64,000 nucleotides of DNA, taken from the NCBI GenBank assembly GCA_965227875.1, contig OZ245783.1, forward strand, positions 3,286,001 to 3,350,000. The letters are read 5' to 3'. Below the pieces are notes generated by a model. That model saw only the letters and a list, made by a program, of their open reading frames with translations, searched no databases and was not told the origin of the DNA. Positions 17,682 through 26,320 of this stretch are shown piece after piece; position 1 is the stretch's first letter, and each line of letters begins with the position of its first letter. A program made the translations under genes and the position numbers. This DNA is from G965227875 sp965227875. GTDB taxonomy: Bacteria > Pseudomonadota > Alphaproteobacteria > Rhizobiales > JAJFHC01.

Positions 17682-18661
17682 CCGCCGACGTCCAGTTGCT
17701 GTGTCTCGGTGCGGCGCTCGCGATCGATGCCGTCGTGGGGGATCCTCCGGCACTCTGGACCCGGGTACCGCATCCGGTGGTGATCATCGGCAAGGCGATC
17801 GATCTGCTGGACCGTCGGCTCAACCGCGACGCTGACTCCGGTCTCGTGCGCAAGGTGTCCGGCGCGGTCGCGCTGACCATACTGCTCCTCGGGGCGGGAC
17901 TGACCGGGGCAGCCATTGAAGCTCTGGCAGACCGTATCCCTCTCGGCAGCCTGATCGAGTTCGTCATCTTGGTCGTCTTCCTTGCCCAGAAAAGCCTTGC
18001 GGACCACGTTTCCGCGGTCGGACGCGCACTTGCGGAGGGCGGCCTGGACGACGGGCGTCTTGCGGTCGCCAGGATCGTCGGTCGGGACCCGGAACATCTC
18101 GACGAGTCGGGCGTCGTGCGTGCGGCCATCGAAAGCCTCGCCGAAAACTTCTCCGATGCCGTGGTGGCGCCCGCCTTCTGGTACGCCGTTGCCGGTCTGC
18201 CGGGATTGCTGGTCTACAAGGCGCTCAACACCGCCGACTCCATGATCGGCCACCGCACACCGCGCCACGAATGTTTCGGCTGGGCGGCCGCCCGCCTCGA
18301 CGACCTGGTGAATGTTCCACCCGCGCGGATTTCGGTTCTGCTTTTGGCGGCCGGCGCCCTTTTGAACGGCGCTGTCGAGGCGGCGGGGCGTGGCCTGCGG
18401 ACGGCGTGGCGCGAGGCCCGCAACCATCGCTCCCCCAATGCGGGCTGGCCGGAAGCCGCAATGGCCGGCCTGCTCGGCATTGCCTTGTCCGGCCCGAGGT
18501 CCTATGCCCGGGGCGCGTCCGTTGAACCGTGGATCAACGGTGAAGCGAGACGGACATTGGTGATAGATGACATCGGTTCGGCCGTTTCGCACTACTGGCG
18601 GGCCTGCGCCGTGCAGGTTTGCGTCGTGCTGATGCTTGCATTTGTCTGGCCGCTTTTCTGA
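17678..18661 (+). CDS. cbiB: Adenosylcobinamide-phosphate synthase CbiB/CobD
   Basis: CbiB joins the aminopropanol(-phosphate) arm to adenosylcobyric acid. The 327-residue protein has four or more hydrophobic helices and sits in the inner membrane. Family signatures are AAIDAVVGDPPALWTRVPHPVVIIG near the N-terminus (quoted in part), VRAAIESLAENFSDAVVAP and the Thr/His-rich ADSMIGHRTPRHECFG. It overlaps cobB by 4 bases and ends the cobalamin block. The aminopropanol-supplying genes (cobC/cobD kinase types), cobQ and the nucleotide-loop genes are not in this window. Confidence 0.94.
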   Translation: MTADVQLLCLGAALAIDAVVGDPPALWTRVPHPVVIIGKAIDLLDRRLNRDADSGLVRKVSGAVALTILLLGAGLTGAAIEALADRIPLGSLIEFVILVVFLAQKSLADHVSAVGRALAEGGLDDGRLAVARIVGRDPEHLDESGVVRAAIESLAENFSDAVVAPAFWYAVAGLPGLLVYKALNTADSMIGHRTPRHECFGWAAARLDDLVNVPPARISVLLLAAGALLNGAVEAAGRGLRTAWREARNHRSPNAGWPEAAMAGLLGIALSGPRSYARGASVEPWINGEARRTLVIDDIGSAVSHYWRACAVQVCVVLMLAFVWPLF

Positions 18662-18729
18662 TTTTATTAACAGGACTTTAACCGGTTTCGGGATACGGTT
18701 CGGAAAGCTCATTGCGCGATGCGGTTCTG

Positions 18730-20673
18730 ATGGAAAACGTCATGTCCAGATCCGGGAACGGCCTGCGCGTCGCCGAGCCCGATGCTTCACACTTCTCCCC
18801 AGAAATCGGCGCCATGCTCGAGGCCGCGCGGAAGTCGCTCATGGCCGATGCAGCCGTCGTGCTGGAACGGTCCGGGGACGAACTGGCCGTACTGTTCGGA
18901 CTTGATCCCGACGACCGGTTCGACGACGCGGACCTGATGGAAGATTCCCTGGACCTGGGCCGTGCGGCGATCGATCGGGAGCGGAACAAGCTAGAGCCGG
19001 ACGACGCGAGCATGGGCAGGGCGATCGCGCTGCGGGTCGGCGGCGAGGTCTGGGGCGCGCTTTGTTTTCTGTTTGCAGACGATGGTCCCGGTCGCGAGAC
19101 CGCGGCGGACATGGCGACGCTGGAACTGATCCGGCTTGGTGCAGAAGCCGTTCTCGAACGTGACATCGAACGGAAGCGCCATGCGGCAGAGGAAGCCGAG
19201 GCGGCCGCGATGATGAACAATGTTCCGGCGCGCCTCTGGATCAAGGACGAGGAGAACCGCATCCGTGGCGTGAACACGGCGGGACTGGAATGGGCGGGTG
19301 TCTCGCGGTCGGAGGTGATCGGCCGCAAGGTGGAGGACGTTTTCACCGGTGACCTGCTGAGATCGCACCAGCTTGACCTCGACGTGCTGAAGTCCGGGAA
19401 GGCAAGGCGCGGGTCGATCGAACAATACGATCTCGGGAACGGCGACATTCGCTGGGCGAAGGTGGACATCGTCCCCTTGGAGAACCCTGTGAGCGCGGAG
19501 CGCGGCGTCTTCACGTTCGCGACCGACGTGACCGAACAGATGCACGCCGAGCGCAAGCTGCGGCAGATCAACACGGAACTTGCCGCGGAGCGGGAAAAGT
19601 TCAGCCGGCTCTACCGGGAAACGCCGGTCCTCATGCATTCCGTGAACGAACGGGGCGAGATCGTCGAAGTCAGCAATATGTGGCTGCAGCGGTTCGGCTA
19701 TGAACGTTCCGAAGTGATCGGCCGCAAGTCGACCGATTTCCTGACGGAAGAGTCCGCACGTGCGGCCCGCGAAGAGACGATACCCGAGTTCTTTCGTACC
19801 GGCGCGTGCTGGGATGTTCCCTACGAGATCGTGTGTCGCGACGGAAGCATCGTCGAGGTCGAGCTATCCGCGATCCTCGACGGAGACAGTCCTTCCGGCA
19901 AGCGGAGTTTCGCCGTTATCACCGACGTTTCACAGCGCAACAGGGCGTTGAAGACGCTAGAGGATCGCAATGACGAACTCGAGCGCGCGAACGAAAGCCT
20001 GCGTCAGTTCGCTTATGTCGCCTCGCACGATCTCCAGGAGCCGCTGCGAAAGATGCAGGCGTTTACCGATGTGCTCAGGGACGCCGTTCGGGAAGGCAAC
20101 GACGAGGAACGCGACTATGCGTTGAGGGCATTGAGCGATGCCGCCATAAGGTCGCGAAAACTGGTGTCGGACCTTCTGCAGTACTCCAGGGCCTCCAACC
20201 AGAAGCTCGACATTGTACCCGTGCCCATGGCGCCGCTCGTGGACGAGGTCCTGGTCAGCCTGTCCAGTTCCATCGAGGAGTCGGGCGCCGAGATTTCCGT
20301 CGACCTTGTCGACCGTCCGATCCAGGCGGACAGGTCTCAACTGTTCCAGACGGTTCTCAATCTGCTGTCGAACGCGTTGAAGTATCGCCATCCCGACCGG
20401 ACGCCGCAAATTTCCGTTGCGATGAGCGGTGCGGCCGACGGTTCTTCCGTGACGTTGAGAGTTCGCGACAACGGCATAGGGTTTGACCCGGCATTCGCGA
20501 ACCAGATCTTCGAGCCGTTCAAGCGGCTGCACAACAACAGCGAGTATCCCGGAACCGGCATCGGTCTTGCGATTTGCGAAACCGTCGCCACGCGTCACGG
20601 ATGGACGTTCGACGTCAGCCCGGAGCCCGGGAAGGGATCCACTTTCGGACTGACCATTCCGCTCGATGGCTGA
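18730..20673 (+). CDS. Hybrid-sensing histidine kinase: GAF-like, two PAS, HisKA, HATPase
   Basis: This is a cytoplasmic sensor kinase of 647 residues with no membrane helix. A GAF-like N-terminal region (to ~residue 140) is followed by two PAS domains (around 155-285 and 295-405) and a short coiled coil. The dimerisation helix carries His433 in YVASHDLQEPLRKM, a form common in phytochrome-type kinases. The ATPase has N (LLSNALKY), G1 (DNGIGFD) and G2 (GTGIGLAI) boxes. The start is uncertain: ATG 18730, TTG 18712 (behind GGAAAG) and ATG 18742 are all possible. It converges on a response regulator that is a plausible partner. Confidence 0.9.
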   Translation: MENVMSRSGNGLRVAEPDASHFSPEIGAMLEAARKSLMADAAVVLERSGDELAVLFGLDPDDRFDDADLMEDSLDLGRAAIDRERNKLEPDDASMGRAIALRVGGEVWGALCFLFADDGPGRETAADMATLELIRLGAEAVLERDIERKRHAAEEAEAAAMMNNVPARLWIKDEENRIRGVNTAGLEWAGVSRSEVIGRKVEDVFTGDLLRSHQLDLDVLKSGKARRGSIEQYDLGNGDIRWAKVDIVPLENPVSAERGVFTFATDVTEQMHAERKLRQINTELAAEREKFSRLYRETPVLMHSVNERGEIVEVSNMWLQRFGYERSEVIGRKSTDFLTEESARAAREETIPEFFRTGACWDVPYEIVCRDGSIVEVELSAILDGDSPSGKRSFAVITDVSQRNRALKTLEDRNDELERANESLRQFAYVASHDLQEPLRKMQAFTDVLRDAVREGNDEERDYALRALSDAAIRSRKLVSDLLQYSRASNQKLDIVPVPMAPLVDEVLVSLSSSIEESGAEISVDLVDRPIQADRSQLFQTVLNLLSNALKYRHPDRTPQISVAMSGAADGSSVTLRVRDNGIGFDPAFANQIFEPFKRLHNNSEYPGTGIGLAICETVATRHGWTFDVSPEPGKGSTFGLTIPLDG

Positions 20674-20694
20674 TCTGGCCCTCGGGCGGGCGGA

Positions 20695-21177
20695 TCAGTC
20701 GACGTAGTATATCCCGGACGTCTTGAACCAGTACTGGGTGATCGTGCGCATGAGGTCTTCCATGCCTTCCGACGAACTGGCCTTGCTCACGACGGAATTG
20801 GCGCCGAGGCGGTAGGCTTCCTTGATCACTTCCGGCTCGGTGCTGGTCGTAACGACGACCACCGGCAGGGAATCCAGCCCGTGTTCCTTGCGGATCTCCT
20901 CAAGGAACTTGCGCCCGTCCACCGCCGGCATGTTGAGATCCAGGAAGATGACGTTCGGCATGCGTGCGGACTCGTATGGCGGCTTGTTGCGAAGCCGGTC
21001 GAGCGCTTCCTGGCCGTTTCTGCAAACCGCGAGGTCGATATTGAAATCGGACGACTTCATCGCTCTCGTCATGAGATAGATATCGTCCGGATCGTCCTCG
21101 ACCAGGAGAACCTCTATGTCGCCGCGATGTCTCGAAAGGTCCTGAACCTCTATGTCTTCCGCCGTGCAATGGTGCAT
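20695..21177 (-). CDS. Single-domain response regulator (Rcp1-like)
   Basis: The product is 160 residues, almost all receiver domain, with no DNA-binding output. It has the acidic pair in LLVEDDPDD, the phosphoacceptor Asp80 in VIFLDLNMPAVDG, the conserved Thr in VVVVTTS and the Lys in SKASS. Rcp1-type regulators usually serve phytochrome-like kinases with the HDLQEPL phosphorylation box, which the convergent kinase 21 bases away has. The ATG at 21177 is preceded by AGAAGGA at 6-base spacing. Its output is probably protein-protein contact or phosphotransfer. Confidence 0.9.
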   Translation of the reverse strand: MHHCTAEDIEVQDLSRHRGDIEVLLVEDDPDDIYLMTRAMKSSDFNIDLAVCRNGQEALDRLRNKPPYESARMPNVIFLDLNMPAVDGRKFLEEIRKEHGLDSLPVVVVTTSTEPEVIKEAYRLGANSVVSKASSSEGMEDLMRTITQYWFKTSGIYYVD

Positions 21178-21457
21178 CGGGAGTCCTTCTCGAACCGGTT
21201 TAACCTCGTTCCCGCGTAAGGTTGCGCCGTACCGAACCGTACACGGTGGCATAATAGAATCTCAGGTGTAACCGATTCCTTAATGATACCAGCAAATTAC
21301 ACTCAATGCGTGTATCCGTCGGGCGTGTAGATCCGGGAGATGGTGTCTGCCCCGAACAAAAAGAGTAGAGGACTTGAGGTTTGCTGCGGCTTTACGCCTT
21401 GATGCGGCGTACAACTCGGGGCAAGGTCAATTCGAAGCAAAAAGAAGATTATCGAAA
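21178..21457. promoter_or_regulatory. Divergent control region between response regulator and glpK
   Basis: This 280-base stretch separates the response-regulator start (minus) from glpK (plus). It is clearly more AT-rich than the genes around it (for example TTAATGATACCAGCAAATTA near 21280), as expected for promoters. I see no clear operator, terminator or RNA gene. AAAGAAG sits just ahead of the glpK ATG as a ribosome-binding site. Confidence 0.4.
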
Positions 21458-22966
21458 ATGAACGGACACGTAATTGCCCTTGACCAGGGAACGACCTCGA
21501 GCCGCGCCATCGTTTTTGACGCCGACTACAGGTCTGTATCCGTATCGCAGACAGAATTCGAACAGCACTTTCCGGATTCGGGCTGGGTGGAGCATAACCC
21601 CGAGGACATCTGGTCGACGACGCTGTCCACCGCCCGTGACGCGCTCTCCGGCGCAGGTCTGGAAGCCGGGGACCTCGCTGCGGTCGGCATCACCAATCAG
21701 CGCGAGACGACGCTTGTCTGGGACCGGGAAACCGGCAAACCCGTCTACAACGCCATCGTCTGGCAGGACCGCCGGACCGCACGCCTGTGCGGCGACCTGA
21801 AGAGGCTGGGATACGAGCAGATGCTGTCCGAACGCACCGGATTGCTGCTCGACCCTTATTTTTCGGCGACCAAGATCGCCTGGATTCTCGACAATGTCGA
21901 AGGCGCGCGGGCCCGGGCCGAGAAGGGCGAACTCGCTTTCGGAACCGTGGACAGCTTCCTTGTGTGGCGCCTGACCGGCGGCGCCGTGCACGCGACCGAC
22001 GTGACCAATGCGTCCCGCACGCTGCTCTACAACATCCACACCGGCGAATGGGACGACGACCTCCTCGAGCTCTTCGGTGTGCCCGCGGGCATGCTTCCCG
22101 ATGTGCGCGACTGCGCCGCCGAATTCGGTGAAACCGTCCCTGACATTTTCGGGGCGCCGGTGCGCATCTGTGGTGTCGCAGGCGACCAGCAGGCGGCGAC
22201 GGTCGGCCAGGCCTGTTTCAGGCCGGGGATGCTGAAGTCGACATATGGGACCGGCTGTTTCGCGCTTCTCAACACCGGGGATACCGCGGTGCATTCGAAG
22301 AACAGGCTGCTCACGACAGTGGCCTACAGCCTCGATGGCCGGAAGACCTACGCGCTGGAAGGTTCGATCTTCGTCGCCGGCGCCGCCGTCCAGTGGCTGC
22401 GCGACGGTCTGGGATTGATCTCGCAGGCCTCGGACAGCGGCGAGATGGCGGCCGCGGCGGACGAGCACCAGGACGTCTATCTCGTGCCGGCCTTCACCGG
22501 CCTTGGCGCGCCCTATTGGGACGCCGATGCCCGGGGCGCGCTTTACGGCCTGACGAGGGCGACCGGCCCCGCCGAGCTTGCGCGCGCCGCGCTCGAAGCC
22601 GTGTGTTACCAGACGCGCGACCTGCTCGAGGCCATGCGGGGCGACTGGGCTGGCGATGACGATGCGTCCACGGTGCTACGGGTCGATGGCGGGATGGTCG
22701 CCTCCGACTGGTGCATGCAGTTTCTCGCCGATATTCTCGACGCGCCGGTCGACCGGCCCCAGGTGCTGGAGACGACTGCGCTCGGCGCGGCCTATCTCGC
22801 CGGGATGGCCGCCGGAGTTTACCCCGGGCCCGAAAGCTTCGCGGATGCGTGGAGCCTGGACAAGCGGTTCGAACCCCGGATGAAACCCAACCTGCGCGAG
22901 CGCAAGTACAATGGCTGGAAAAAGGCCGTGGCGCGCACGCTGTCCCAGTCGGACCGGCAACCGTGA
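21458..22966 (+). CDS. glpK: Glycerol kinase GlpK
   Basis: GlpK phosphorylates glycerol to sn-glycerol 3-phosphate with ATP. The 502-residue protein shows the FGGY-kinase phosphate-1 motif ALDQGTTSSRAIVFD, GITNQRETTLVWDRETGKP, NAIVWQDRRTA, YGTGCFALLNTG, EGSIFVAGAAVQWLRDGL and LRVDGGMVASDW. Length and order match GlpK rather than xylulose or gluconate kinases. The ATG at 21458 gives the standard MNGHVIALDQG start. No glycerol transporter or dehydrogenase lies nearby. A Gre-factor-like gene overlaps its stop codon by 4 bases. Confidence 0.96.
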   Translation: MNGHVIALDQGTTSSRAIVFDADYRSVSVSQTEFEQHFPDSGWVEHNPEDIWSTTLSTARDALSGAGLEAGDLAAVGITNQRETTLVWDRETGKPVYNAIVWQDRRTARLCGDLKRLGYEQMLSERTGLLLDPYFSATKIAWILDNVEGARARAEKGELAFGTVDSFLVWRLTGGAVHATDVTNASRTLLYNIHTGEWDDDLLELFGVPAGMLPDVRDCAAEFGETVPDIFGAPVRICGVAGDQQAATVGQACFRPGMLKSTYGTGCFALLNTGDTAVHSKNRLLTTVAYSLDGRKTYALEGSIFVAGAAVQWLRDGLGLISQASDSGEMAAAADEHQDVYLVPAFTGLGAPYWDADARGALYGLTRATGPAELARAALEAVCYQTRDLLEAMRGDWAGDDDASTVLRVDGGMVASDWCMQFLADILDAPVDRPQVLETTALGAAYLAGMAAGVYPGPESFADAWSLDKRFEPRMKPNLRERKYNGWKKAVARTLSQSDRQP

Positions 22967-23448
22967 GCCGCGCGTTCGTCAAGGAAGTCGACGGCATGGA
23001 CTTCACCGAGTCCTTGCCGGAGCGTCCCGTGAGCACCCATGCCAATTTCGTGACCGGGCGGGGGCTGGGGTTGATCGACGAACAGGTCGCCACATACCGG
23101 CATGCGCTGGCCGAAGCCCGGTCCGGCAATGATCGCACGGCCATCGCGCGGGCCATCCGAGAACTCAACTACTGGATGGCGCGCCGCGCCTCCGCCCGGC
23201 TCGTGACCGCTGATCCGGACTCCGAATGTGCGGGTTTCGGTGACCTCGTCACCATCGAACGTGACGACGGCCGTGTGCAGACGTTCAGGATCGTCGGAGA
23301 GGACGAGGCCGACCCGCCGTCCGGCCGCATATCCTGGATCGCGCCGATCGCGAAAGCGGCCATGGGTCGCGAGGTGGGCGACGAAATCTCCGTTCCCGGC
23401 GGCAGCGCGGAAATCACCGCGATCGACCGCACGCCCGAACCCTCCTGA
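22963..23448 (+). CDS. Gre-type transcription elongation factor
   Basis: This is a 161-residue protein of the GreA/GreB family, which enters the RNA polymerase secondary channel to stimulate cleavage of backtracked transcripts. The C-terminal half is the typical FKBP-like fold (FGDLVTIERDDGRVQTFRIV, followed by SPIAKAAMG-like IAPIAKAAMGREVGDEISVP). The N-terminal half contains the SRAFVKE...LPERPVSTHANFVT pattern of GreB-like alphaproteobacterial proteins and a shorter coiled coil. It starts at GTG, overlapping the glpK stop (GTGA). An ATG at 22996 is an alternative. Confidence 0.82.
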   Translation: MSRAFVKEVDGMDFTESLPERPVSTHANFVTGRGLGLIDEQVATYRHALAEARSGNDRTAIARAIRELNYWMARRASARLVTADPDSECAGFGDLVTIERDDGRVQTFRIVGEDEADPPSGRISWIAPIAKAAMGREVGDEISVPGGSAEITAIDRTPEPS

Positions 23449-23486
23449 GGCGGGCGTCCGGGATCACGAGGGCAGGGGAGAAGCTC

Positions 23487-24395
23487 TCAGTCCTTTGACG
23501 GCAGCCGCGCCTTTTCGACATGGGCGCGTTCGCACCAGTAGTCCGCGAGCGCCGAAAAATCCTTCTTGCCGTAATCGTCGGCGCGGGCGGCCGAAACCGA
23601 CTCGCGGATGATGGCGGCGATCGGCATCGGCACCTTGAGCTGGGCTGCGGACTCCACGATCAGGCTCAGGTCCTTGTGGGCCAGGTCGATCTGGAAACCC
23701 GGTTCGGTGTCGCCGGCGAAGACCTTGCTCTCGTAGTTAATCTTGAGCTGACCGTTGGTGGCGGTGGTCGAGTGGATGACGTCGAGGGTCGTCTGGAGAT
23801 CGAGGCCGAAGGCCTGGCTGAGTGCAACGAATTCCGCATTCATCATGCACAGGCCGATGGCGAGGAAATTGTTGCAGAGTTTCGTGCGCGTGCCGGACCC
23901 CGGCTTTCCGCAGTGAATGATCGTATCGCCCATCGCCTCGAGCTGTGGGCGGACCCGTTCCATGTCCTCGTCTTCGGCGCCGACCATGAACATGCTCGTC
24001 CCTGCCCAGGCGTGTTGCGCGAGCCGCCCGATCGGTGCGTCGACGAAAGCCACGCCGCGTGCCTTGCAGGCGGCCGCCAGTTTGTCGGTCGTCTCCGGCA
24101 GAACGGTCGAAAGGTCGAGAATGAGCGAGCCCGGCCGCGCGTTGGCCAGGACGCCATCTTCTCCCAGGATCACGTGTTCCACCTCGCGCGGGCCAGGCAA
24201 CACGGTGAGGATCGTGTCGCTGTTCCGGGCCACCGTGGCGACGCTGTCGGCGATCTCGCTGCCGAATTCCTCGAATCCGTCATAGGCGTCCGGACGGACG
24301 TCGTTGATGAGCAGGCTGAACTGCTTGCGTGCGAGATTGAGCGCCATGCCCTTTCCCATTGCGCCAAGCCCGATGAAGCCGGTCTTTTCGGTCAT
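23487..24395 (-). CDS. 3-hydroxyisobutyrate-dehydrogenase-family reductase (SLA-reductase-like)
   Basis: This is a 302-residue NAD(P)-dependent beta-hydroxyacid dehydrogenase. It has the Rossmann loop GFIGLGAMGKGMALNL, the substrate motif FVDAPIGRLAQHAWAGT and the catalytic Lys in KLCNNFLAIGLCMMNAE, plus the conserved DLAHKDL. The Gly-Thr-Arg before KLCNN and the APIGR form recall YihU/sulfolactaldehyde reductases more than GarR or MmsB. Tartronate-semialdehyde or glyoxylate reduction is also possible next to oxalate genes. It lies downstream of pckA on the same strand, 133 bases apart, and could be the last gene of that unit. Confidence 0.85.
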   Translation of the reverse strand: MTEKTGFIGLGAMGKGMALNLARKQFSLLINDVRPDAYDGFEEFGSEIADSVATVARNSDTILTVLPGPREVEHVILGEDGVLANARPGSLILDLSTVLPETTDKLAAACKARGVAFVDAPIGRLAQHAWAGTSMFMVGAEDEDMERVRPQLEAMGDTIIHCGKPGSGTRTKLCNNFLAIGLCMMNAEFVALSQAFGLDLQTTLDVIHSTTATNGQLKINYESKVFAGDTEPGFQIDLAHKDLSLIVESAAQLKVPMPIAAIIRESVSAARADDYGKKDFSALADYWCERAHVEKARLPSKD

Positions 24396-24528
24396 GTTCG
24401 CGTGATCCTTTTCAGGTAGGCCGGCCGCGAGCATATGGCGGCGCGGACACGGCGTGCAAGCCCGACCGCCGTGTGCCCGTCATGCCGTGCAGCCGGACCG
24501 CCGGTGCAGTCTGTCGAGATGAGAACCG

Positions 24529-26130
24529 TCAGGCCGTGCCCGGCGCGGCGTCGAGTACGTCCTGATCGACGTGATCGCGGAACTTCTTGAAGTTGTTCAC
24601 GAACATGTCGACAAGTTGTCTCGCCTGGTTGTCATAGGCCTGCGGGTCCGCCCAGGTGTCGCGCGGGTTGAGCAGCCGGCTGTCGACGCCATCAAGCGCG
24701 AGCGGCACGTCGAAACCGAAATTGGGATCGGTACGCATTTCCGCGTTCGTCAGGCTGCCGTTGAGGGCTGCTGTGAGCAGGGCCCTGGTCGCGCTGATGG
24801 GCATGCGGCTTCCGACCCCGTAGCCACCGCCGGTCCAGCCGGTGTTCACCAGCCAGCAGGTGGAGCCGTGACGCGCGATGAGTTCGCGCAGAAGGTTGCC
24901 GTAGACACTGGGATGGCGCGGCATGAACGGTGCGCCGAAACATGTGGAGAATGTAGCCTGGGTGCCGGCCACGCCTTTTTCCGTGCCCGCCACCTTGGCC
25001 GTGTATCCGGAAAGGAAGTGATACATCGCCTGGCTCGGGGTCAGCCGCGCGATCGGGGGCAGGATCCCGAAGGCATCCGCGGTGAGCATGACCACGTTGC
25101 GCGGATGCGGAGCGATGCCCGTCTCCGATGCGTTCGGAATGAAATGCATCGGATAGGCGACGCGACCGTTCTCGGTCAGGGACGCATCGTCGAAATCCGG
25201 CACACGGGTGTCCGGGTCGACGACGACGTTCTCCAGAACGGAGCCCCAGCGCTGGGTGGTCGCATAGATTTCCGGCTCGGCCTCCGCGGAAAGACGGATG
25301 GTCTTCGCGTAGCAGCCGCCTTCGAAGTTGAAGATCCCGTCGGGTGACCAGCCATGCTCGTCGTCCCCGACAAGCGTGCGCGATGCGTCCGACGAGAGCG
25401 TGGTCTTGCCGGTGCCCGAGAGGCCAAAGAAAAGGGCGGAGTCGTCATCTCCGCCCACGTTGGCCGAACAGTGCATCGGCATGACGCCTTTTGCCGGCAG
25501 CAGGTAGTTCAGCACGCCGAACACCGATTTCTTGGTTTCGCCGGCGTATTCCGTGTTGCCGATCAGGACAAGCCGGTTGGCCAGGTCAACGGCGATGACC
25601 GTGTCGGAGCGCGTGCCGTGGCGTTCCGGGTCCGCCTGGAAACTCGGGAGATTGATGATCTTGAGGTCCGGTGCGAAGGCGGCGAGTTCGCTCAGTTCGG
25701 GCCGCCGCAGGAGGTGCCGGATGAAAAGGCCGTGCCATGCGAATTCCGTGCAGATGCGCACGTTGATCCGATGGCGTTCGTCGGCGCCGCCGTAGAGGTC
25801 GTGCACGAAAATCTCGCGGCCCTGGGCGTGCAGCAGGAAATCCTCGCGCAGGCGCTCGAAGTGTTCCCGCGACATGGGCTTGTTGTTGTCCCACCAGATC
25901 GTGTCTTCCGTCTCCTCGTCGCGGACGATGAACTTGTCCTGTGCGGAACGCCCGGTGTGTTGTCCGGTGGTCACTGCCAGCGGGCCGTGGAGCGTGACGG
26001 CGCCTTCGCCGCGGCGGATGGACTCTTCATAGAGCCTTGCGTCGTTGAGGTTCCAGTGGGCCGCGGCGAGGTTGAATAGCCCCGTACCCTCGATTTCGAC
26101 AGGATCCACAGACGGCTTAGGCTGGCTCAT
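24529..26130 (-). CDS. pckA: ATP-dependent phosphoenolpyruvate carboxykinase PckA
   Basis: PckA turns oxaloacetate and ATP into phosphoenolpyruvate, CO2 and ADP for gluconeogenesis. The 533-residue protein has the kinase-1a P-loop GLSGTGKTTLSSD near residue 235, the kinase-2 region DDEHGWSPDGIFNFEGGCYAK, the oxaloacetate-site GEIK-like AGETKKSVFGVLNYLLP and the adenine-site VGSRMPISATRALL. The ATG at 26130 (MSQPKPS) has GGAGAAG 6 bases upstream. It lies between the SucCD-like pair and the reductase on the same strand, with a 190-base control region in front. Confidence 0.96.
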   Translation of the reverse strand: MSQPKPSVDPVEIEGTGLFNLAAAHWNLNDARLYEESIRRGEGAVTLHGPLAVTTGQHTGRSAQDKFIVRDEETEDTIWWDNNKPMSREHFERLREDFLLHAQGREIFVHDLYGGADERHRINVRICTEFAWHGLFIRHLLRRPELSELAAFAPDLKIINLPSFQADPERHGTRSDTVIAVDLANRLVLIGNTEYAGETKKSVFGVLNYLLPAKGVMPMHCSANVGGDDDSALFFGLSGTGKTTLSSDASRTLVGDDEHGWSPDGIFNFEGGCYAKTIRLSAEAEPEIYATTQRWGSVLENVVVDPDTRVPDFDDASLTENGRVAYPMHFIPNASETGIAPHPRNVVMLTADAFGILPPIARLTPSQAMYHFLSGYTAKVAGTEKGVAGTQATFSTCFGAPFMPRHPSVYGNLLRELIARHGSTCWLVNTGWTGGGYGVGSRMPISATRALLTAALNGSLTNAEMRTDPNFGFDVPLALDGVDSRLLNPRDTWADPQAYDNQARQLVDMFVNNFKKFRDHVDQDVLDAAPGTA

Positions 26131-26320
26131 GAGTACTTCTCCCGTGTCGGTGTGGAGCATCCGGGCGGGCCAACGCCCGGGACCCCACTGAATTTTCTTT
26201 GACGGCTAGCACCCTGCGACCCATGAGAAAAGGGGAAATCTTGTCACGGCGGCGAACATCGCGTCCGCACTGTAGACAAATATGGTCTTTTGCCGGTCCG
26301 AGGGGCTCCGTGAGGGGGGA
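26131..26320 (-). promoter_or_regulatory. Upstream region of pckA
   Basis: This is a 190-base gap between the SucD-like stop and pckA. It contains an AT-richer stretch (GAATTTTCTTTGACGG near 26190) that could hold a promoter. I found no clear terminator or TGGYATAC operator here, so it is unclear whether pckA is read through from the SucCD-like genes or has its own promoter only. Confidence 0.3.

Noticed and set aside
20669..20698. Terminator between the kinase and response regulator
   Set aside because: CTGATC/GATCAG is only six bases with a 17-base loop and no T-run, which is too weak to call.
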